NCBI RefSeq assembly: GCF_044755465.1
Contig: NZ_JBIVRB010000003.1
Location: 186,001-250,000 of the forward strand
Source of the DNA: Peterkaempfera sp044755465
GTDB lineage: Bacteria > Actinomycetota > Actinomycetes > Streptomycetales > Streptomycetaceae
Direction of reading: 5' to 3'
Length of the DNA: 64,000 nucleotides
Under the pieces are notes generated by a model. That model had not been told where the DNA came from. It ran no database searches and was given only the letters and a program-made list of their open reading frames with translations. Of the stretch, positions 1-8,313 are shown piece by piece; position 1 is the stretch's first letter, and each line of letters begins with the position of its first letter. A program made the position numbers and the translations under genes.

Positions 1-1391
1 GGGTGGGCGCGCAGCAGGGCGGCGCGCTCGGCCTCGGAGAAGTCCGGCATGGCCGTCGCCAGCAGCTCCGGGGAGCCGAACAGGGCGGTGAGCAGCTGCT
101 CTGGGCTCAGCAGCGGCCACAGCCGCTCGGCGACGGCCTGGAACTCGGGCTCCCCGACCAGCGCGTCCGCGAGGTCCGCCACGTCGTCCAGCGCCATCTT
201 CCCGCCCCGGTCCCTGGCGATCCGCAGGGCCAGCTCCGAGGAGAGCCGCTCGACCAGGGCGGCTCGGGCCGCGTTGTGGGGCTCGCCGGTCTTGCGCGCC
301 TCGGCGCGGCCCCGCTCGCAGAGGGCCCGGTCGATCCGCAGCTCCTCCTGGCGGGCCGACCTTCGGCCCACGGTGATGGTCCAGGCCGTCTCCGGCAGCT
401 GCCGCAGGCCGTCCAGCGCGGCGGCGAGTACCCCGGCCATCCGTGCGTCGCCCTTGACGGCGGCCGCCTCGGGCGGCTCGGTGTCGGTCGCCGTCACACC
501 CGGGTAGAGTGCGCCGATGCTGCTCAGTACGACCTCGCTCTCACCGAGCGCGGGGAGCACCTGGTCGATGTAGCGCAGGAACGTCGTGTTCGGCCCGATG
601 ACCAGCACACCGCGCTTGGCCAGCCGGTCGCGGTGGGTGTACAGCAGGTACGCGGCGCGGTGCAGCGCGACCACGGTCTTGCCGGTCCCCGGACCGCCCT
701 GCACCACCAGCACGCCGCCCAGCTCGGAGCGGATCACCCGGTCCTGCTCGGCCTGGATGGTGGAGACGATGTCGCCCATCCGCCCGGTCCGGGCCGCCGT
801 CAGCGAGGCGAGCAGGGCACTCTCCCCACTGAGCCGGGAGCTGTCCCGCCCCTCCAGGGCGCCCATGCCGAAGGCGTCGTCGTCGAAGTCGACGATGGTC
901 CGGCCCTTGCTCCGCAGGTGCCGCCGCCCCGCCACACCGCCGGGCACGGTGGGCGTCGCCCGGTAGAACGGCTCCGCGGCCGACGCCCGCCAGTCGATGA
1001 GGAGCGGCTCATGGTCGTCGTCCGCCAGCGCGATCCGGCCGATGTACTGCCGCTCGCCGTCGGCGCTCTCGATCCGGCCGAAGCAGAGCCCGTACTCGGC
1101 GGCATACAGCTCCGCCAGCCGCCGGGTGTGGTGGATCTCCAGCGTGTCGCGCTCCAGCCGGGACTGGTACGTGCCGCCCCTGTCCGCGAGATGGATCTCG
1201 CGCAGCCGGGCCGTTGCGAACGCACGCTGCCTTTCGAGGCGGTCGTACAGCTCGCTGACATACGCGTTCTCCGCGCGCAGCTCCCCGGCCCGCCAGTCGC
1301 CGTCCGGGTCCGTCCCGTCTCCGGCTCCGGCATTGACCACTGAATCGGGTTCGGGTGAGGACGAGGATGTCGGGACCAAAGCAAGCTCCAT
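1..1391 (-). CDS. helR: HelD/HelR-type RNA polymerase motor ATPase (C-terminus beyond window)
   Basis: Superfamily-1 UvrD-like ATPase of the HelD family, which dislodges or protects RNA polymerase instead of unwinding DNA. I see 463 codons from an ATG at 1391; full-length relatives are roughly 700 residues, so the last third lies outside the window. Residues about 35-100 are rich in Arg/Glu, like the N-terminal coiled arm that enters the polymerase channel. Walker A is GGPGTGKT at residues 232-239, followed by VVALHRAAYLLYTHR, the typical HelD continuation. The gene stands alone, and 169 bp upstream lies a perfect palindrome matching the rifamycin-associated element, which favours the HelR (rifamycin target protection) subtype over housekeeping HelD. 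Family assignment is firm; the HelR label rests on the upstream element. Confidence 0.78.
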   Translation of the reverse strand, partial: MELALVPTSSSSPEPDSVVNAGAGDGTDPDGDWRAGELRAENAYVSELYDRLERQRAFATARLREIHLADRGGTYQSRLERDTLEIHHTRRLAELYAAEYGLCFGRIESADGERQYIGRIALADDDHEPLLIDWRASAAEPFYRATPTVPGGVAGRRHLRSKGRTIVDFDDDAFGMGALEGRDSSRLSGESALLASLTAARTGRMGDIVSTIQAEQDRVIRSELGGVLVVQGGPGTGKTVVALHRAAYLLYTHRDRLAKRGVLVIGPNTTFLRYIDQVLPALGESEVVLSSIGALYPGVTATDTEPPEAAAVKGDARMAGVLAAALDGLRQLPETAWTITVGRRSARQEELRIDRALCERGRAEARKTGEPHNAARAALVERLSSELALRIARDRGGKMALDDVADLADALVGEPEFQAVAERLWPLLSPEQLLTALFGSPELLATAMPDFSEAERAALLRAH

Positions 1392-1559
1392 TGACTCAGG
1401 ACTCTCAAAAGATCGCGCGGTTGCGGGGCGACGGAATGCGGCAGGGCCGCCCCGCCGCTGCCACGGCCCCGGGCCGGGCCCCGCGCGCACTGAGCACTCC
1501 CATGTGGGCGCATTCCGGCCGGTGTTTCGGCCCATGGCCGGTCATTCTGCGGCACCACC

Positions 1560-1580
1560 GGGGCCTTGCCGCAAGGCCCC
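1560..1580 (-). promoter_or_regulatory. Rifamycin-associated element (RAE)-like palindrome
   Basis: A perfect inverted repeat with arms ggggccttgc and gcaaggcccc around one central base. As I recall it, the published RAE of actinobacterial rifamycin-resistance genes is a 19-20 bp inverted repeat with TTGCGGCAAGG at its core; the minus strand here has exactly that core. It lies upstream of the HelD/HelR gene. An AT-rich stretch (TTAAACATATAG on the minus strand) sits immediately on its upstream side and could hold the -10. The minus-strand orientation is chosen from the downstream gene. Confidence 0.75.
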
Positions 1581-1602
1581 CTGTGCGCTATATGTTTAAT
1601 AG

Positions 1603-1626
1603 GGCGAGGAGTGACCACTCCTCGCC
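1603..1626 (-). terminator. Hairpin terminator of the GT87 gene
   Basis: An 11-bp perfect stem (ggcgaggagtg / cactcctcgcc) separated by only 2 nt, starting 18 nt past the stop codon of the upstream minus-strand gene. It has no long U-tract, as is usual in streptomycetes. Confidence 0.7.
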
Positions 1627-1644
1627 TTTATCATGGCCCGGCGG

Positions 1645-3072
1645 CTACGGATGGCGGCCGTTGCGGGTGGTGGGGGTGTCGAGGTCGTCGAGGAGGTGCT
1701 GCTCGTAGGCGATGCCGGGGCGGATGGTGTAGGCGAGGGTCTCCGCTTCGAAGGGGTCGCCGACGCGGGTCAGCGGCTCGGCGGGCTCCCAGGCGTCGTC
1801 CTCGGCGGGCTCGGCGGGCTCGTACGCCGCAGTGGAGCGCCACAGCCGGACGCAGGAGACCAGCGTGGCGGCCAGCAGCAGCAGATCGCGGGCGGTGAGC
1901 AGTGCGACGCCGGTGGCCGTGGAGCTGACCACCGGGCCGAACTCCACCGGGAACTCCAGCACGGTCAGCCCGGCGGCGGGCAGCAGCAGCAGCGCCACCG
2001 GCCGCTGGGTGGTGCCGCGTACGGTGAGGCAGACGGCGGCCAGCCCGATCAGCCACACCAGGTACTGCGGGCTGATCACCCTGCTGGTCACGGTGAAGAC
2101 CAGCAGCGCCGCCAGCGCCGCGTCGTACGGCGTGGCGGGCTGCCACTCCCGGGCCCGCAGCCGCCACACCAGCAGCCAGCCGAAGCCCAGCGCGGTGGCG
2201 CCCAGCGACACCTGGCCGATGGTGTGCACCCACGGGCCGAGGAACTCCATCGAGCCGTAGTTGAGCGCGACCTGCCCCTGCCAGTGGCCGTACAGCCGGG
2301 CCCAGTGGATCGGCAGCGCCCCCAGCGACTCCACCTCGACGCCCCGGTCGCGCTGGAAGGCCAGGAACCGGAACGCCCCGTTCATCGCGGAGGCGACCAG
2401 CAGGCCCACCCCGGCGGCGGTCAGGGCGGCGGTGGTCCAGGTGCGGCGGGTGCGGCGGCCGCGCGCGGTGCCGAGCACGGCCAGCAGCGGCCAGACCTTC
2501 AGCAGCCCGCCGATCCCCAGCAGTGCCCCGCCGAGGCGGGCCCGGCGGCCCATCGCCAGCAGCCCGGCGACGGCCACGGCGGTGACGATCAGGTCGTAGC
2601 GGGCGTACACGGTCGGCCCGAGCAGCGGCACCGCCACCACCCAGAGCCAGGCCCCGGCGTAGCGCCGCCGCCCCCGGACGCCCGCCCGGACCAGCAGCAG
2701 CATGGCCAGCACGTCGAAGGCGGCGGTCAGCACCATGAAGGAGGTCAGGTACGACCAGGGCAGCAGCCCCGGGGCCAGTATCACCAGGGCCGCGCCGGGC
2801 GGGTACTGCCAGGTGACGTCGTCCATCGGGAAGGTGCCGGTCCGCAGCACCTCGAACCAGCCGTGGTAGACCACCGACACATCGGTGGTGACGTCCATGT
2901 CGGAGATCCGGAGCACGCCGACGCACATCAGCACGATCAGCACCCGGGTGGCCGCGAAGGAGAGGCCGAGCGCCCACAGCGGTCCGGCGGCGGTGCGCTG
3001 CGGGGCGGTCGGGTCGTGGGCCGGGGTCCGGGCCGCTCCCGGCGCTGCCAACTCCACGGCTGCATCCCCCAC
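1645..3072 (-). CDS. GT87-family polyprenyl-phosphate-dependent mannosyltransferase (membrane)
   Basis: A 475-residue polytopic membrane protein of the GT87/DUF2029 type, which in actinobacteria adds mannose from polyprenyl-phosphate-mannose to envelope glycolipids outside the membrane. Many hydrophobic segments are separated by short basic loops. The family motif QYPPGAALVI lies about 90 residues in, and the C-terminal 70 residues are an acidic cytoplasmic tail. I chose the GTG at 3072; further in-frame codons upstream have lower-quality composition and run into the promoter of the divergent glycosyltransferase. That neighbour is a PimB-like GT4 enzyme, which supports a shared role in lipoglycan or phosphatidylinositol-mannoside-type assembly. 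The exact acceptor cannot be read from the sequence. Confidence 0.8.
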   Translation of the reverse strand: MGDAAVELAAPGAARTPAHDPTAPQRTAAGPLWALGLSFAATRVLIVLMCVGVLRISDMDVTTDVSVVYHGWFEVLRTGTFPMDDVTWQYPPGAALVILAPGLLPWSYLTSFMVLTAAFDVLAMLLLVRAGVRGRRRYAGAWLWVVAVPLLGPTVYARYDLIVTAVAVAGLLAMGRRARLGGALLGIGGLLKVWPLLAVLGTARGRRTRRTWTTAALTAAGVGLLVASAMNGAFRFLAFQRDRGVEVESLGALPIHWARLYGHWQGQVALNYGSMEFLGPWVHTIGQVSLGATALGFGWLLVWRLRAREWQPATPYDAALAALLVFTVTSRVISPQYLVWLIGLAAVCLTVRGTTQRPVALLLLPAAGLTVLEFPVEFGPVVSSTATGVALLTARDLLLLAATLVSCVRLWRSTAAYEPAEPAEDDAWEPAEPLTRVGDPFEAETLAYTIRPGIAYEQHLLDDLDTPTTRNGRHP

Positions 3073-3232
3073 TCGGTTCTCGGGCCGCCCGCGTCGCGGG
3101 TGACGCCCGGCCGGTCGGGTGAGCGTACCCGCTCCGAGCCGGGACACCGGCCGGGCGATTCCGGTTCCCGGCGAGTCGCGGCCCTGACCTATGGTACGGA
3201 TCACCACCGACCCCGAGCCGAACACGAGCCCC

Positions 3233-4372
3233 ATGCAGAAGACCCTGATCGTCACCAACGACTTCCCGCCACGGCCGGGCGGCATCCAGCAGTTCGTCCA
3301 CAGCATGGCCGTCCGGCAGCCGCCGGGCAGTGTGGTGGTGTACGCCTCCACCTGGCGGGACGGGTCCGAGGTGGCCCGCTTCGACGCGGAGCAGCCCTTC
3401 CCGGTCGTCCGCGACCGGACCAGGATGATGCTGCCCACCCCCCGGGTCATCCGGCGGGCGGCGGAGATCCTGCGGGCGGAGGGCTGCACCTCGGTCTGGT
3501 TCGGCGCCGCCGCGCCGCTCGGGCTGATGGCCCCCGCGCTGCGCCGGGCGGGCGCCCGGCGGCTGCTGGGCATGACCCACGGCCATGAGGCGGCCTGGGC
3601 GCAGCTGCCCGGGTCCCGGCAGCTGCTGCGGCGGGTCGGGGCGGGTACGGATGTGCTGACCTATCTGGGGGAGTACACCCGGTCCCGGATCGCGGCGGCG
3701 GTCGGGCCGCAGGCGGCGGCCCGGATGGCGCAGCTGCCGCCGGGGGTGGACGAGAGGGTCTTCCATCCGGGCTCCGGCGGCGCCGAGGTGCGCCGCCGGC
3801 TGGGGCTGGCGGACCGGCCGGTGGTGGTGTGCGTCTCCCGGCTGGTGCCCCGCAAGGGCCAGGACACCCTGATCCGGGCGCTGCCGCGCGTGCTGGCCCG
3901 GGTGCCGGACGCGGTGCTGCTGGTGGTGGGCGGCGGCCCCTACCGGGCCGATCTGGAGCGGCTGGCGGACGCGACCGGCGTACGGGAGTCGGTGCGGTTC
4001 ACCGGCGCGGTGCCGTGGGAGGAGCTGCCGGCCCACTACGGCGCGGGCGATGTCTTCGCGATGCCGTGCCGGACCAGGCGCGGCGGGCTGGACGTGGAGG
4101 GGCTGGGGATCGTCTACCTGGAGGCGTCCGCGACCGGGCTGCCGGTGGTGGCGGGCGACTCCGGGGGCGCGCCGGACGCGGTGCTGGAGGGCGAGACCGG
4201 CTATGTGGTGCCGGGGCGCTCGGCCCCGGCGGCGGCCGACCGGATCGCGGAGCTGCTGCTGGACGAGGGGTTGCGGCAGCGGCTGGGGGAGCGGGGGCGG
4301 CGCTGGGTGGAGGAGTCCTGGCGCTGGGACCTGCTGGCCGGGCGGCTGGCGGACCTGCTGCGCGTGGACTGA
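3233..4372 (+). CDS. GT4 glycosyltransferase (PimB-like)
   Basis: A 379-residue GT-B fold retaining glycosyltransferase of family 4. The N-terminus reads TLIVTNDFPPRPGGIQ, the acceptor-side Gly-rich loop of phosphatidylinositol mannosyltransferases (PimB type). A GDP-sugar binding half follows, with VSRLVPRKGQDTLI near residue 200 and the EX7E element in EGLGIVYLEASATGLPVV near residue 285. The ATG at 3233 is preferred over the GTG/ATG 42 nt upstream because it begins right at the conserved strand. It is divergent from the GT87 gene, with about 160 bp of shared promoter region. The likely substrate is GDP-mannose and the product an envelope mannolipid; the specific acceptor is inferred from family only. 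Confidence 0.82.
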   Translation: MQKTLIVTNDFPPRPGGIQQFVHSMAVRQPPGSVVVYASTWRDGSEVARFDAEQPFPVVRDRTRMMLPTPRVIRRAAEILRAEGCTSVWFGAAAPLGLMAPALRRAGARRLLGMTHGHEAAWAQLPGSRQLLRRVGAGTDVLTYLGEYTRSRIAAAVGPQAAARMAQLPPGVDERVFHPGSGGAEVRRRLGLADRPVVVCVSRLVPRKGQDTLIRALPRVLARVPDAVLLVVGGGPYRADLERLADATGVRESVRFTGAVPWEELPAHYGAGDVFAMPCRTRRGGLDVEGLGIVYLEASATGLPVVAGDSGGAPDAVLEGETGYVVPGRSAPAAADRIAELLLDEGLRQRLGERGRRWVEESWRWDLLAGRLADLLRVD

Positions 4373-4820
4373 GGCACGCGAAGGGATTGCGAGCGGGTCC
4401 GGCGGGGCCGGCCGGGCGCTTCCGCGTGCTGCCTCCGGTCGCCGTCCAGACCGAGGCGGGCAGCCGCGTACCTTGACCTGCTCGATCGTGGCGCCGCGCA
4501 GCATCTCCCGCCCGCCGGAGGCAGCCGGGCCGCTGCTCGGGATCTCCGAGCCGGGCAGCGGCGGCCGGCACCGGGGGGGAGGGGGGAGGCACCGGGGGGA
4601 GGCGGGCGCGGTGGCGCGGGACCGGTCGGCCGTCGGGGTGCCGGTCGCCGCTGCCCGGTGTCGGACAGGGTGAGGCCGTGCGCGTCCTCGGCGCCGCCGG
4701 GGATCGGCAGCCGCAACGCGTTGTGCACCGCGACGGCGGCCGGACCGCCGCGCCCGGTCCGCACTTGCGGGGCCCCGCCGGGTGGGTGCCGGCGGGCCCC
4801 GGGGTGGGGCGGCGGGGGCG
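4373..4820. other. Non-coding gap, possible gene relic
   Basis: About 450 bp between the convergent GT4 and acyl-CoA synthetase genes with no convincing start or frame. Short minus-strand stretches read like old coding sequence (REMLRGATIEQVKV near 4470-4515 and VAVHNALRLPIPGGAEDAHG near 4680-4745). They lie in different frames and are separated by a G-rich run around 4570-4610. I see no other feature except the hairpin at 4771-4800. Confidence 0.4.
4771..4800 (-). terminator. GC-rich hairpin downstream of acyl-CoA synthetase
   Basis: The segments ggccccgccgg and ccggcgggcccc pair over about 11 bp with one bulge and a 7-nt loop, 20 nt past the stop codon of the minus-strand synthetase gene. 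There is no U-tract. Confidence 0.5.
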
Positions 4821-6614
4821 TCAGCGCTGGTAGAGCGCCTCCACGTCGGCGGCGTAGTCCTTGAGCACCACACCGCGCTTGAGCTTCAGCGACGGGGTGA
4901 GATGGCCGCTGTCCTCGGAGAAGTGGGCCTGGAGGATGCGGAACTTCTTCACCGCCTCCGCCTTGGAGACCGCCTTGTTGCCGTCGTCCACGGCGGCCTG
5001 CACGGCGGCGAGCAGGTCCGGATCGTCCCCCAGGTCGGCCACGGTGGCGTCGGCGGGCTTGCCGTGCAGCCGCTTCCAGGTCGGCCAGAACTCCTGGTCG
5101 ATGGTGATCAGGCAGGCGATGAACGGCTTGCGGTCACCGACCACCATGCACTCCCCGACGATCGGGTGGGCGCGTACCCGGTCCTCGATCACGGCGGGTG
5201 CCACGTTCTTGCCGCCCGCCGTGACGATGATCTCCTTCTTGCGGCCGGTGATCACCAGATAGCCGTCGTCGTCCAGGGCGCCCAGGTCACCGGTGGCGAA
5301 CCAGCCGTCCCGCAGCGCCTCGGCGGTGGCGGTCGGGTTGTTCCAGTATCCGGCGAACACCTGCGGGCCCCTGAGCAGCACCTCACCGTCCTCCGCGATC
5401 CGGATCGCGGAGCCGGGCAGCGGCTGGCCCACCGTACCGATCTTCGGCTTGTCGTACGGGTTGAAGGCAGTGGCGGCGCAGGTCTCGGTGAGGCCGTAGC
5501 CCTCCAGCACGGTGAAGCCGATGCCCCGGTAGAAGTGGCCCAGCCGCTCACCCAGCGGCGCCCCGCCGGAGATCGCATGGGTGGCCCGGCCGCCGAGCGC
5601 CGCCCGCAGCCTGCGGTAGACCAGCGCGTCGAACAGCCGGTGCCGCAGCCGCAGGCCCAGCCCCGGGCCGCCGCTGTCCAGGGCGCGGCTGTAGGCGACG
5701 GCGGTGTCCGCCGCCCGGTCGAAGATCCGGCCCTTGCCCTCGGCCTGCGCCTTGGCGCGGGCGGTGTTGTACACCTTCTCGAAGACCCGGGGCACCCCGA
5801 GGATCAGCGTCGGGGAGAAGGAGCCCAGCTCCTGGGTGACGTCCCTGATGTCCGAGACATGGCCGATCTTCACCGGGGCGATGGCGCAGGCGATCTCCGC
5901 GATCCGGCCCAGCACATGGGCCAGCGGCAGGAACAGCAGCACCGAGTCCTCGCCGGTGCGGAAGAGCGGCCGCAGCCGCTCGGTGACATTGCCCAGCTCC
6001 GCCAGGAAGTTGCCATGGGTCAGCAGGCAGCCCTTGGGCCGCCCGGTGGTGCCCGAGGTGTAGACGATGGTGGCGACCGAGTCCGGGCCGAGCGTCGCCC
6101 GGCGCTCCGCCACCGCCGCGTCGGAGACCGCCGCGCCGCCCCGGGTCAGCTCCTCGACCGCGCCCGCGTCGAACTCCCACACATGCGCCAGCTCCGGCAG
6201 CCGCTCCCGGGCCCGCTCCACGGTCGCCCGGTGCCCGGCGGTCTCGGTGACCACCGCCACCGCGCCCGAGTCCCCGAGGATCCACTCCACCTGCTCGGCG
6301 GAGGAGGTCTCGTACACCGGGACGGTGACCGCCCCGGCGCACCAGACGGCGAAGTCCAGCAGCGTCCACTCGTAGCGGGTGCGCGACATGATGCCGACCC
6401 GGTCGCCGGGCCCGATGCCGGCGGCGATCAGCCCCTTGGCGGCGGCCCGCACCTCCGCGAGGAAGCCGGTGGCCGTGACGTCCTGCCAGCGGCCGTCGGT
6501 CTTGCGGCTCACCACGGCGAGGGTCGGATGGACCTCGGCGTTCCGATGGATGAGATCGGAGAGGTTGCCGCCGCTCGGCACCTCGTAGAGGGCCGGAAGG
6601 CTGAACTCGCGCAA
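4821..6614 (-). CDS. Long-chain fatty acid--CoA ligase (AMP-forming, FadD15-like)
   Basis: A 597-residue ANL-superfamily adenylating enzyme that activates fatty acids to acyl-AMP and then acyl-CoA. The AMP-binding P-loop is YTSGTTGRPKG at residues 185-195. The adenine motif GYGLTET, the hinge motif DGWFATGDLG and the C-terminal catalytic-lysine region (LTPSLKLKRGVV) are all present. The length of about 600 residues matches the FadD15/Faa1-like group found in actinobacteria. It stands alone on the minus strand, divergent from the phosphoesterase gene, with a 279-bp shared upstream region. The chain-length range cannot be told from sequence. Confidence 0.88.
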   Translation of the reverse strand: MREFSLPALYEVPSGGNLSDLIHRNAEVHPTLAVVSRKTDGRWQDVTATGFLAEVRAAAKGLIAAGIGPGDRVGIMSRTRYEWTLLDFAVWCAGAVTVPVYETSSAEQVEWILGDSGAVAVVTETAGHRATVERARERLPELAHVWEFDAGAVEELTRGGAAVSDAAVAERRATLGPDSVATIVYTSGTTGRPKGCLLTHGNFLAELGNVTERLRPLFRTGEDSVLLFLPLAHVLGRIAEIACAIAPVKIGHVSDIRDVTQELGSFSPTLILGVPRVFEKVYNTARAKAQAEGKGRIFDRAADTAVAYSRALDSGGPGLGLRLRHRLFDALVYRRLRAALGGRATHAISGGAPLGERLGHFYRGIGFTVLEGYGLTETCAATAFNPYDKPKIGTVGQPLPGSAIRIAEDGEVLLRGPQVFAGYWNNPTATAEALRDGWFATGDLGALDDDGYLVITGRKKEIIVTAGGKNVAPAVIEDRVRAHPIVGECMVVGDRKPFIACLITIDQEFWPTWKRLHGKPADATVADLGDDPDLLAAVQAAVDDGNKAVSKAEAVKKFRILQAHFSEDSGHLTPSLKLKRGVVLKDYAADVEALYQR

Positions 6615-6893
6615 GACTGCTCCTCGTCTGCGACGCTGCGGGACGCCAGGACGTTACTGCCCGGTAGGGACGTTCAGATAGGGGGACCGGGCAATCTGTT
6701 CCGCGGGTCACACGGCCGCCGACCGCCGGTCGCGGCCCCGTTCCGGCCGGTGGCAGCGGTGCACCGGCGCGCCCACCGGCACCGTCCCCTGCGGGCACCC
6801 TACGGCAGCCGCCCCGCCGCAGGACCGATTGCCGGTCGCGCTCCGGCGGGGGGCGGTGGGGCCGTCCGTGTCCGAACCCCTAAGGTGGCGGTC

Positions 6894-7661
6894 ATGCGGG
6901 TGCATGTGGTGAGTGATGTGCACGGCAGCGCCGAGGCGCTCGCCAAGGCCGGGGACGGCGCGGACGCCCTGCTGTGCCTGGGTGACCTGGTGCTCTTCCT
7001 GGACTACGCCGACCACAGACGCGGCATCTTCGCGGACCTCTTCGGCGCCGCCAACGCCTCGCGCTATGTGGAGCTGCGCACCGCCCTGCGCTTCGACGAG
7101 GCCAAGGTTCTCTCCGACCGGCTGTGGGCCTCCCTGGACCGCCCGTCCGGGGAGGTGGTCGAGGAGGCCGTCCGCCGGCAGTACGCCGAGCTGTTCGCCG
7201 CCTTCCCCGACCCGACCTACGCCACCTACGGCAATGTCGACATCCCCCGGCTGTGGCCCGAGTTCGCCCGCGACGGCGTCACCGTGCTGGACGGGCAGAC
7301 CGTGGAGCTGGGCGGCCTCACCTTCGGCTTCGTCGGCGGCGGCCTGCCGACCAGGATGCGCACCCCGTACGAGGTCGCCGAGGAGGAGTACGCCGCCAAG
7401 GTCGCCGCCGTCGGCGCGGTGGACGTGCTCTGCTGCCACATCCCCCCGGCCGTCCCCGAACTGACGTACGACACCGTCGCCCGCCGCTTCGAGCGCGGCA
7501 GCCGGTCCGTACTGGAGGCGATCCGCGCCACCGAACCCCGGCTGGCGCTGTTCGGCCACGTCCACCAGCCGCTGGCCCGCCGGATGCGGATCGGCCGCAC
7601 CGAGTGCGTCAACGTCGGGCACTTCCGGGCCACCGGCCGCCCGTACGTGCTGGAGTGGTGA
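6894..7661 (+). CDS. Metallophosphoesterase
   Basis: A 255-residue calcineurin-like phosphoesterase. Metal-binding motifs run in order: SDVHGS (D8, H10), CLGDLVLF, YGNVDIPR, CHIPP and the final GHVHQ. It probably hydrolyses a phosphomonoester or diester with two bound metals; no substrate can be inferred. The ATG at 6894 starts directly at the first strand. It begins a run of plus-strand genes (SRPBCC, ArsA-like, SCO2127-like, glucokinase) with gaps of 75-220 bp, so they need not form a single transcript. Confidence 0.85.
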   Translation: MRVHVVSDVHGSAEALAKAGDGADALLCLGDLVLFLDYADHRRGIFADLFGAANASRYVELRTALRFDEAKVLSDRLWASLDRPSGEVVEEAVRRQYAELFAAFPDPTYATYGNVDIPRLWPEFARDGVTVLDGQTVELGGLTFGFVGGGLPTRMRTPYEVAEEEYAAKVAAVGAVDVLCCHIPPAVPELTYDTVARRFERGSRSVLEAIRATEPRLALFGHVHQPLARRMRIGRTECVNVGHFRATGRPYVLEW

Positions 7662-7800
7662 GCCGCCGCGCCGCCCATGACGCGGCCCGGCGCCCGGGTG
7701 CCTCCCCGGTGACGCCCCGTACGACCGCGATAACCTTCCAGCGCACAGCACCCGAACACCCCGTACCACCCCACAGCGGCCGAGACGCGGAGGGCCACCC

Positions 7801-8238
7801 ATGGCGGAGCACACCAGGTCGAGCATCACCATCGACGCGACCCCGGCCGAGGTCATGGGGGTGATCGCGGACTTCGCCGCCTACCCGGAGTGGACCGGCG
7901 AGGTCAAGGAGATCGAGGTGCTCGGCCAGGGGCCCGACGGCCGGGCCGAGCAGGTGCGGCTGCTGCTGGACGCCGGAGCCATCCGCGACGAGCATGTGCT
8001 CGCCTACACCTGGGACGCCGACCGCAAGGTCACCTGGACGCTGGTCAAGAGCCAGATGCTCAAGGCCCTCGACGGCTCCTACTCCCTCGCCCCGACCGAC
8101 GGCGGCAAGAGCACCGAGGTCACCTACCAGCTGGCCGTGGACGTGAAGATCCCGATGCTGGGCATGATCAAGCGCAAGGCCGAGAAGGTCATCATCGACC
8201 GGGCCCTGGCCGGGCTGAAGAAGCGCGTGGAGAGCTGA
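7801..8238 (+). CDS. SRPBCC (START/polyketide-cyclase-like) family protein
   Basis: A 145-residue single-domain helix-grip protein. It begins with TRSSITIDATPAEVMGVIADF, matching the START/cyclase family pattern of beta-1, then the phrase AYPEWTGEVKEIEV, and ends with the long C-terminal helix expected to cap the cavity. Such proteins bind hydrophobic ligands or act as small cyclases. The start has a good ribosome site (ggaggg, 6 nt before ATG). It lies directly upstream of the ArsA-like gene, an arrangement I recall as common in streptomycetes, so a joint role is possible but unproven. Confidence 0.8.
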   Translation: MAEHTRSSITIDATPAEVMGVIADFAAYPEWTGEVKEIEVLGQGPDGRAEQVRLLLDAGAIRDEHVLAYTWDADRKVTWTLVKSQMLKALDGSYSLAPTDGGKSTEVTYQLAVDVKIPMLGMIKRKAEKVIIDRALAGLKKRVES

Positions 8239-8313
8239 CCGGTCACCCTGGAAGCAGGAGCCGGCGAGCAGGAGCCGGCGCACCCCCGACGGCCGAGCGA
8301 AGGGCGGAACGCC

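Noticed and set aside
1631..4873. Very long minus-strand open frame (1080 codons)
   Set aside because: It is a GC-bias shadow covering three real genes in other frames; the translation is Arg/Pro/Gly-rich with no domain.
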